Shown here: positions 55,514 to 64,000 of the stretch, piece after piece
Layout of the letters: each line of letters begins with the position of its first letter
Position numbering within the stretch: the stretch's first letter is position 1
Assembly: GCA_949130485.1 (NCBI GenBank)
Contig: OX422198.1
Span: forward strand, 1,615,262-1,679,261
Source: Agelas oroides
Lineage: Eukaryota > Porifera > Demospongiae > Agelasida > Agelasidae
DNA: 64,000 bases
Direction of reading: 5' to 3'
Notes under the pieces: generated by a model
The model's database searches: none
What the model was told of the DNA's origin: nothing
What the model saw: only the letters and a program-made list of their open reading frames with translations
Position numbers and translations under genes: made by a program

Positions 55514-58500
55514 TCAAGTAGAGCCATGGTAGAATGTAGTAGAGTCATGTAGAGTCAAGTAGAGCCATGGTAGAATGTAGTAGAGCCAGGTAGAGCCATG
55601 GTAGAGTGTAGTAGATTCAAGTAGAGTCACGTTGATCCATGATAGGATGTAGTAGAGCCAAGGTAGAGTGAAGTAGAGACAAGTTGAGCCAGGTCTAGCA
55701 ATGGTATAGTGTAGTAGAGTCAAGTAGAACCAACTACAGCTATTGTAGAATGTAGTAGTGTCAAGTAGAGCCATGGTAGAATGTAGTGGAGTCATGTAGT
55801 GTCACGTAGAGCCATGGTACAATGGAGTAGAGCCATGGTATAGTGTAGTAGAGTCAAGTACAGCCAAGTAGAGCCATGGTAGAGTGTAGTAGAGCCAAGT
55901 AGAGCCATGGTAGTGTGTAGTAGAGTCAAGTAGAGCCAAGGTAGAGTGTAGTGGACTCAAGGAGAGTCAAGTAGAGCCATGGTAGAATGTAATAGAGTCA
56001 TATAGAATCAAGTAGAGCCATGGTAGAATTAAGTACAGCCAGGTAGAGCGATGGTAGAGTGTAGTAGAGTCAAGTAGAGTCACGTGGATCCATGGTAGGA
56101 TGCAGTAGAGCCAAGGTAGAGTGAAGTAGAGACAAGTAGAGCCAGGTCTAGCAATGGTATAGTGTAGTAGAATCAAGTAGAGCCAAGTAGACCCATCGTA
56201 GAATGTAGTAGTGTCAAGTAGAGCCATGGTAGAATGTTGTAGAGTCATGTAGTGTCACGGAGAGCCATGGTACAATGGAGTAGAGCCATGGTATAGTGTA
56301 GTAGAGTCAAGTACAGCCAAGTAGAACCATGGTAGAGTGTAGTAGAGCCAAGTAGAGCCATGGTTGTGTGTAGTAGAGTCAAGTAGAACCAAGTGGAGCC
56401 AAGGTAGAGTGTAGTGCATGGACTCAAGGAGAGTCAAGTAGAGCCATGGTAGAATATAGTAGAGTCATGTAGAGCCATAGAGCCATGGTAGAATGTAGTT
56501 GAGCCAGGTAGAGCCATGGTAGAATGCAGTAGAGTCAAGTAGAGTCACGTGGAGCCATGGCAGAATGTAGTAGAGCCAAGTTAGAGTGTAGTACAGTCAC
56601 GTAGAGTCAAGTAGAGCCATGGCAGAATGTAGTAGAGTCAAGTAGAGTCAAGTAGAGCTATGGTAGAATGTGGTAGAGACATGGTAGAATGTAGTAGAGT
56701 CAAGTAGAGCCAAGTAGAGCCATGGTAGAGTGTAATAGAGCCAAGTAGAGCCATGGTAGTGTGTAGTAGAGTCAAGTAGAGCCAAGTAGAGTCAAGGTAG
56801 AGTGTAGTGGACTCAAGCAGAGTCAAGTAGAGCCATGGTAGAATGTAGTAGAGCCATGTAGAGCCATGGTAGAGTGTAGTAGAGTCAAGTAGAGTCACGT
56901 TGATCCATGGTAGGATGTAGTAGAACCAAGGTAGAGTGAAGTAGAGACAAGTAGAGCCAGGTCTAGCAATGGTATAGTGTAGTAGAGTCAAGTACAGCCA
57001 AGTACAGCCATCGTAGAATGTAGTAGAGTCAAGTAGAGTCATGGTAGAAAGTAGTAGAGTCATGTATTATCACGTAGAGCCATGGTACAATGGAGTAGAG
57101 CCTTGGTATTGTGTAGTAGAGTCAAGTACAGCCAAGTAGAGCCATGGTAGAGTGTAGTAGAGCCAAGTAGAGCCATGGTAGTGTGTAGTAGAGACAAGTA
57201 GAGCCAAGGTAGAGTGTAGTGGACTCAAGGAGAGTCAAGTAGAGCCATGGTAGAATGTAATAGAGTCATGTAGAGTCAAGTAGAGCCATGGTAGAATGTA
57301 GTAGAGCCAGGTAGAGCGATGGTAGACTGTAGTAGAGTCAAGTAGAGTCACGTGGATCCATGGTAGGATGCAGTAGAGCCAAGGTAGAGTGAAGTAGAGA
57401 CAAGTAGAGCCAGGTCTAGCAATGGTATAGCGTAGTAGAATCAAGTAGAGCCAAGTAGAGCCATCGTAGAATGCAGTAGCCCCGTGTACCAGGCTAAGAA
57501 TGTAGTAGAGTCAAGTAGAGCCATGGTAGAATGTAGTAGAGTCATGTATTATCATGTAGAGCCATTGTACAATGGAGTAGAGCCTTGGTATAGTGTAGTA
57601 CAGTCAAGTACAGCCAAGTAGAGCCATGGTAGAGTGTAGTAGAGCCAAGTAGAACCATGGTATTGTGTAGTAGAGTCAAGTAGAGCCAAGTAGAGTCAAG
57701 GTAGAGTGCAGTGGACTCAAGCAGAGTCAAGTAGAGCCATGGTAGAATGTAGTAGAGTCATGTAGAGTCAAGTAGAGCCATGGTAGAATGTAGTAGAGCC
57801 AGGTAGAGCCATGGTAGAGTGTAGTAGATTCAAGTAGAGTCACGTTGATCCATGATAGGATGTAGTAGAGCCAAGGTAGAGTGAAGTAGAGACAAGTTGA
57901 GCCAGGTCTAGCAATGGTATAGTGTAGTAGAGTCAAGTAGAACCAACTACAGCTATTGTAGAATGTAGTAGTGTCAAGTAGAGCCATGGTAGAATGTAGT
58001 GGAGTCATGTAGTGTCACGTAGAGCCATGGTACAATGGAGTAGAGCCATGGTATAGTGTAGTAGAGTCAAGTACAGCCAAGTAGAGCCATGGTAGAGTGT
58101 AGTAGAGCCAAGTAGAGCCATGGTAGTGTGAAGTAGAGTCAAGTAGAGCCAAGGTAGAGTGTAGTGGACTCAAGGAGAGTCAAGTAGAGCCATGGTAGAA
58201 TGTAATAGAGTCATATAGAATCAAGTAGAGCCATGGTAGAATTAAGTACAGCCAGGTAGAGCGATGGTAGAGTGTAGTAGAGTCAAGTAGAGTCACGTGG
58301 ATCCATGGTAGGATGCAGTAGAGCCAAGGTAGAGTGAAGTAGAGACAAGTAGAGCCAGGTCTAGCAATGGTATAGTGTAGTAGAATCAAGTAGAGCCAAG
58401 TAGACCCATCGTAGAATGTAGTAGTGTCAAGTAGAGCCATGGTAGAATGTTGTAGAGTCATGTAGTGTCACGGAGAGCCATGGTACAATGGAGTAGAGCC

Positions 58501-59939
58501 ATGGTATAGTGTAGTAGAGTCAAGTACAGCCAAGTAGAACCATGGTAGAGTGTAGTAGAGCCAAGTAGAGCCATGGTTGTGTGTAGTAGAGTCAAGTAGA
58601 ACCAAGTAGAGCCAAGGTAGAGTGTAGTGCATGGACTCAAGGAGAGTCAAGTAGAGCCATGGTAGAATATAGTAGAGTCATGTAGAGCCATAGAGCCATG
58701 GTAGAATGTAGTTGAGCCAGGTAGAGCCATGGTAGAATGCAGTAGAGTCAAGTAGAGTCACGTGGAGCCATGGCAGAATGTAGTAGAGCCAAGTTAGAGT
58801 GTAGTACAGTCACGTAGAGTCAAGTAGAGCCATGGCAGAATGTAGTAGAGTCAAGTAGAGTCAAGTAGAGCTATGGTAGAATGTGGTAGAGACATGGTAG
58901 AATGTAGTAGAGTCAAGTAGAGCCAAGTAGAGCCATGGTAGAGTGTAATAGAGCCAAGTAGAGCCATGGTAGTGTGTAGTAGAGTCAAGTAGAGCCAAGT
59001 AGAGTCAAGGTAGAGTGTAGTGGACTCAAGCAGAGTCAAGTAGAGCCATGGTAGAATGTAGTAGAGCCATGTAGAGCCATGGTAGAGTGTAGTAGAGTCA
59101 AGTAGAGTCACGTTGATCCATGGTAGGATGTAGTAGAACCAAGGTAGAGTGAAGTAGAGACAAGTAGAGCCAGGTCTAGCAATGGTATAGTGTAGTAGAG
59201 TCAAGTACAGCCAAGTACAGCCATCGTAGAATGTAGTAGAGTCAAGTAGAGTCATGGTAGAAAGTAGTAGAGTCATGTATTATCACGTAGAGCCATGGTA
59301 CAATGGAGTAGAGCCTTGGTATAGTGTAGTAGAGTCAAGTACAGCCAAGTAGAGCCATGGTAGAGTGTAGTAGAGCCAAGTAGAGCCATGGTAGTGTGTA
59401 GTAGAGACAAGTAGAGCCAAGGTAGAGTGTAGTGGACTCAAGGAGAGTCAAGTAGAGCCATGGTAGAATGTAATAGAGTCATGTAGAGTCAAGTAGAGCC
59501 ATGGTAGAATGTAGTAGAGCCAGGTAGAGCGATGGTAGACTGTAGTAGAGTCAAGTAGAGTCACGTGGATCCATGGTAGGATGCAGTAGAGCCAAGGTAG
59601 AGTGAAGTAGAGACAAGTAGAGCCAGGTCTAGCAATGGTATAGCGTAGTAGAATCAAGTAGAGCCAAGTAGAGCCATCGTAGAATGAAGTAGCCCCGTGT
59701 ACCAGGCTAAGAATGTAGTAGAGTCAAGTAGAGCCATGGTAGAATGTAGTAGAGTCATGAAGTGTCACGTAGAGCCATGGTACAATGGAGTAGAGCCATG
59801 GTATAGTGTAGTAGAGTCAAGTACAGCCAAGTAGAGCCATGGTAGAGTGTAGTAGAGCCAAGTAGAGCCATGGTAGTGTGTAGTAGAGTCAAGTAGAGCA
59901 ACGTAGAGCCAAGGTAGAGTGTAGTGGACTCAAGGAGAG
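55514..59939. repeat. Tandem pair of 2213-bp blocks
   Basis: Landmarks at 55514, 55967, 56245, 56638 and 57235 recur at 57727, 58180, 58458, 58851 and 59448, all exactly 2213 bases later. Shared rare variants (attaagtacagcc, gtagtgcatggact, gttgagccaggt) indicate a very recent event. Confidence 0.85.
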
Positions 59940-62900
59940 TCACGTAGAGCCACGGTAGAATGTAATAGAGTCATGTAGAGTGAAGTAGAGCCATGGTAGA
60001 ATGTAGTAGAGCCAGGTAGAGCGATGGTAGAGTGTAGTAGAGTCAAGTAGAGTCCCGTGGATCCATGGTACGATGCAGTAGAGCCAAGGTAGAGTGAAGT
60101 AGAGACAAGTAGAGCCAGGTCTAGCAATGGTATAGTGTAGTAGAGTCAAGTAGTGCCAAGTAGAGCCATAGTAGAATGTAGTAGAGTCAAGTAGAGCCAT
60201 GGTAGAATGTAGTAGAGTCATGTAGTGTCACGTAGAGCCATGGTATAATGGAGTAGAGCCATGGTATAGTGTAGTAGAGTCAAGTACAGCCAAGTAGAAC
60301 CATGGTAGAGTGTAGTAGAGCCAAGTAGAGCCATGGTAGTGTGTAGTAGAGTCAAGTAGAGCCAAGTAGAGCCAACGTAGAGTGTAGTGGACTCAAGGAG
60401 ATTCAAGTAGAGCCATGGTAGAATGTAGTAGAGTCATGTAGAGCCAAGTAGAGCCATGGTAGAATGTAGTAGAGCCAGGTAGAGCCATGGTAGAATGCAG
60501 TAGAGTCAAGTAGAGTCACGTGGAGCCATGGCAGAATGTAGTAGAGCCAAGGTAGAGTGTAGTACAGTCACGTAGAGTCAAGTAGAGCCATGGCAGAATG
60601 TAGTAGAGTCAAGTAGAGTCAAGTAGAGCTATGGTAGAATGTGGTAGAGACATGGTAGAATGTAGTAGAGTCAAGTAGAGCCAAGTAGAGCCATGGTAGA
60701 CTGTAGTAGAGCCAAGTAGAGCCATGGTAGTGTGTAGTAGAGTCAAGTAGAGCCAAGTAGAGTCAAGGTAGAGTGCAGTGGACCCAAGCAGAGTCAAGTA
60801 GAGCCATGGTAGAATGTAGTAGAGTCATGTAGAGTCAAGTAGAGCCATGGTAGAATGTAGTAGAGCCAGGTAGAGCCATGGTAGAGTGTAGTAGATTCAA
60901 GTAGAGTCACGTTGATCCATGGTAGGATGTAGTAGAGCCAAGGTAGAGTGAAGTAGAGACAAGTTGAGCCAGGTCTAGCAATGGTATAGTGTAGTAGAGT
61001 CAAGTAGAGCCAACAACAGCCATCGTAGAATGTAGTAGAGTCAAGTAGAGCCATGGTAGAATATAGTGGAGTCATGTAGTGTAACGTAGAGCCATGGTAC
61101 AATGGAGTAGAGCCATGGTATAGTGTAGTAGAGTCAAGTACAGCCAAGTAGAGCCATGGTAGAGTGTAGTAGAGCCAAGTAGAGCCATGGTAGTGTGTAG
61201 TAGAGTCAAGTAGAGCCAAGGTAGAGTGTAGTGGACTCAAGGAGAGTCAAGTAGAGCCATGGTAGAATGTAATAGAGTGATATAGAGTCAAGTAGAGCCA
61301 TGGTAGAATTTAGTACAGCCAGGTAGAGCGATGGTAGAGTGTAGTAGAGTCAAGTAGAGTCACGTGGATCCATGGTAGGATGCAGTAGAGCCAAGGTAGA
61401 GTGAAGTAGAGACAAGTAGAGCCAGGTCTAGCAATGGTATAGTGTAGTAGAATCAAGTAGTGCCAAGTATAGCCATCATAGAATGTAGTAGAGTCAAGTA
61501 GAGCCATGGTAGAATGTAGTAGAGTCATGTAGTGTCACGGAGAGCCATGGTGCAATGGAGTAGAGCCATGGTATAGTGTAGTAGAGTCAAGTACAGCCAA
61601 GTAAAACCATGGTAGAGTGTAGTAGAGCCAAGTAGAGCCATGGTAGTGTGTAGTAGAGTCAAGTAGAGCCAAGTAGAGCCAAGGTAGAGTGTAGTGGACT
61701 CAAGGAGAGTCAAGTAGAGCCATGGTAGAATGTAGTAGAGTCATGTAGAGCCATAGAGCCATGGTAGAATGTAGTAGAGCCAGGTAGAGCCATGGTAGAA
61801 TGCAGTAGAGTCAAGTAGAGTCACGTGGAGCCATGGCAGAATGTAGTAGAGCCAAGGTAGAGTGTAGTACTGTCACGTAGAGTCAAGTAGAGCCATGACA
61901 GAATGTAGTAGAGTCAAGTAGAGTCAAGTAGAGCTATGGTAGAATGTGGTAGAGACATGGTAGAATGTAGTAGAGTCAAGTAGAGCCAAGTAGAGCCATG
62001 GTAGAGTGTAGTAGAGCCAAGTAGAGCCATGGTAGTGTGTAGTAGAGTCAAGTAGAGCCAAGTAGAGTCAAGGTAGAGTGTAGTGGACTCAAGCAGAGTC
62101 AAGTAGAGCCATGGTAGAATGTAGTAGAGTCATGTAGAGTCAAGTAGAGCCATGGTAGAATGTAGTAGAGCCATGTAGAGCCATGGTAGTGTGTAGTAGA
62201 GTCAAGTAGAGTCACGTTGATCCATGATAGGATGTAGTAGAACTAAGGTAGAGTGAAGTAGAGACAAGTAGAGCCAGGTCTAGCAATGGTACAGTGCAGT
62301 AGAGTCAAGTAGAGCCAAGTTCAGCCATCTTAGAATGTAGTAGAGTCATGGTAGAATGTAGTAGAGTCATGTATTGTCACGTAGAGCCATGGTACAATGG
62401 AGTAGAGCCATGGTATAGTGTAGTAGAGTCAAGTACAGCCAAGTAGAGCCATGGTAGAGTGTAGTAGAGTCAAGTAGAGCCAAGGTAGAGTGTAGTGGAC
62501 TCAAGGAGAGTCAAGTAGAGCCATGGTAGAATGTAATAGAGTCATGTTGAGTCAAGTAGAGCCATGGTAGAATGTAGTAGAGCCAGGTACAGCGATGGTA
62601 GACTGTAGTAGAGTCAAGTAGAGTCACGTGGATCCATGGTAGGATGCAGTAGAGCCAAGGTAGAGTGAAGTAGAGACAAGTAGAGCCAGGTCTAGCAGTG
62701 GTATAGTGTAGTAGAATCAAGTAGAGCCAAGTAGAGCCATCGTAGAATGTAGTAGCCCCGTCCGCGCCGGGTACCAGGCTAAGAATGTAGTAGAGTCAAG
62801 TATAGCCATGGTAGAATGTAGTAGAGTCATGAAGTGTCACGTAGAGCCATGGTACAATGGAGTAGAGCCATGGTATAGTGTAGTAGAGTCAAGTAAAGCC

Positions 62901-64000
62901 AAGTAGAGCCATGGTAGAGTGTAGTAGAGCCAAGTAGAGCCATGGTAGTGTGTAGTAGAGTCAAGTAGAGCCAAGTAGAGCCAAGGTAGAGTGTAGTGGA
63001 CTCAAGGAGAGTCAAGTAGAGCCATGGTAGAATGTAATAGAGTCATGTAGAGTGAAGTAGAGCCATGGTAGAATGTAGTAGAGCCAGGTAGAGCGATAGT
63101 AGAGTGTAGTAGAGCCAAGGTAGAGTGTAGTACAGTCACGTAGAGTCAAGTAGAGCCATGGCAGAATGTAGTAGAGTCAAGTAGAGTCAAGTAGAGCTAT
63201 GGTAGAATGTGGTAGAGACATGGTAGAATGTAGTAGAGTCAAGTAGAGCCAAGTAGAGCCATGGTAGAGTGTAGTAGAGCCAAGTAGAGCCATGGTAGTG
63301 TGTAGTAGAGTCAAGTAGAGCCAAGTAGAGTCAAGGTAGAGTGTAGTGGACTCAAGCAGAGTCAAGTAGAGCCATGGTAGAATGTAGTAGAGTCATGTAG
63401 AGTCAAGTAGAGCCATGGTAGAATGTAGTAGAGCCATGTAGAGCCATGGTAGAGTGTAGTAGAGTCAAGTAGAGTCACGTTGATCCATGGTAGGATGTAG
63501 TAGAACCAAGGTAGAGTGAAGTAGAGACAAGTAGAGCCAGGTCTAGCAATGGTATAGTGTAGTAGAGTCAAGTAGAGCCAAGTACAGCCATCGTAGAATG
63601 TAGTAGAGTCAAGTAGAGTCATGGTAGAGTGTAGTAGAGTCATGTATTATCACGTAGAGCCATGGTACAATGGAGTAGAGCCTTGGTATAGTGTAGTAGA
63701 GTCAAGTACAGCCAAGTAGAGCCATGGTAGAGTGTAGTAGAGCCAAGTAGAGCCATGGTAGTGTGTAGTAGAGTCAAGTAGAGCCAAGGTAGAGTGTAGT
63801 GGACTCAAGGAGAGTCAAGTAGAGCCATGGTAGAATGTAATAGAGTCATGTAGAGTCAAGTAGAGCCATGGTAGAATGTAGTAGAGTCATGAAGTGTCAC
63901 GTAGAGCCATGGTACAATGGAGTAGAGCCATGGTATAGTGTAGTAGAGTCAAGTACAGCCAAGTAGAGCCATGGTATAGTGTAGTAGAGTCAAGTAGAGC

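Larger units (their letters stand above)
36703..64000. repeat. Giant minisatellite/satellite array with higher-order structure
   Basis: At least 27.3 kb, running off the window's right edge, consists of variants of agtagagYca (10 bases) and tggtagaRtgt (11 bases). They combine into about 31-base (agtagagtcaagtagagcca + tggtagaatgt) and 41-base units. The plus strand is purine-rich, with TAG stops in every frame. The minus strand, where TAG becomes CTA, therefore shows dozens of 60-148 codon frames (YHGSTWLYLTLLH...), which are artefacts. No unrelated unique sequence above about 40 bases was noticed inside. It begins exactly where the beta-helix gene's coding similarity ends. Confidence 0.97.
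41472..64000. repeat. 8-10 kb super-blocks repeated in tandem
   Basis: Landmarks starting at 41472 recur from 49639 (offset 8167) and again from 59755 (offset 10116). Within the blocks 43621/51400, 44513/52323/62827, 45068/52858/63362 and 46932/54722 line up. The third block is cut by the window end. The second block is longer because it carries an extra 2.2-kb duplication. Confidence 0.75.

Noticed and set aside
36589-63643. Dozens of minus-strand open frames of 60-148 codons (YHGSTWLYLTLLH-type peptides) in the array
   Set aside because: They exist because TAG-rich repeats become CTA on the other strand. They track repeat units exactly, have no unique start region, and end wherever a subunit variant shifts phase.
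36703-64000. CRISPR array
   Set aside because: There are no unique spacers between conserved repeats. All material is the same satellite, and the window is clearly eukaryotic.

Overview
This is eukaryotic, almost certainly animal, DNA. Coding sequence is split into many short exons by small GT-AG introns. The domain repertoire is metazoan: SRCR, Ig, a single transmembrane helix and a tyrosine kinase. The rest is dense in short inverted-repeat transposons and satellite DNA. The architecture, together with a secreted/membrane protein built of Pmp-like (GGAI / FxxN) beta-helix repeats, fits a sponge (demosponge) best. That assignment is inference from domain content, not a match to a named species.

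Region 1 (39-18945, minus strand): one complete receptor tyrosine kinase gene. I could thread 28 coding exons with compatible phases, giving an open frame of about 1650 residues: signal peptide, eight SRCR domains, three Ig-like domains, one TM helix, a basic stop-transfer stretch and an intact tyrosine kinase. Each SRCR domain is encoded by two exons. The domains alternate between two subtypes, so the ectodomain grew by duplication of a four-exon, two-SRCR module. The first-half exons of three domains end in GC donors. Introns carry MITEs, a hAT-like element, a tRNA-like SINE fragment and a duplicated 60-base candidate cassette exon.

Region 2 (about 19.0-34.3 kb): no supportable gene. It is a transposon graveyard. 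It includes a TTAA-flanked element that has inserted into the middle of another copy of itself (19440-21482), a tandem host-segment duplication around it, and at least ten short elements with long terminal inverted repeats. Several of these share the terminus (T)AGYCTCGTTCCCAG and nest in or abut one another. A TTTC microsatellite and a pogo/Tigger-like end are also present.

Region 3 (34364-36705, plus strand): a gene or recent pseudogene for a secreted/membrane protein. It has a signal peptide, Pmp-like beta-helix repeats, a cysteine-rich segment and the start of a TM helix. One frameshift and one in-frame stop interrupt it. Coding similarity stops where the satellite begins.

Region 4 (about 36703-64000, running off the window): at least 27 kb of one satellite built from 10-11 base subunits (agtagagYca, tggtagaRtgt). 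It has a clear hierarchy: about 31-41 base units, roughly 2.2-2.35 kb tandem blocks, and 8-10 kb super-blocks present about 2.5 times. A small GC-rich insertion recurs at equivalent positions and serves as a phylogenetic marker of the amplification. The many minus-strand open frames here are a by-product of the repeat, not genes.
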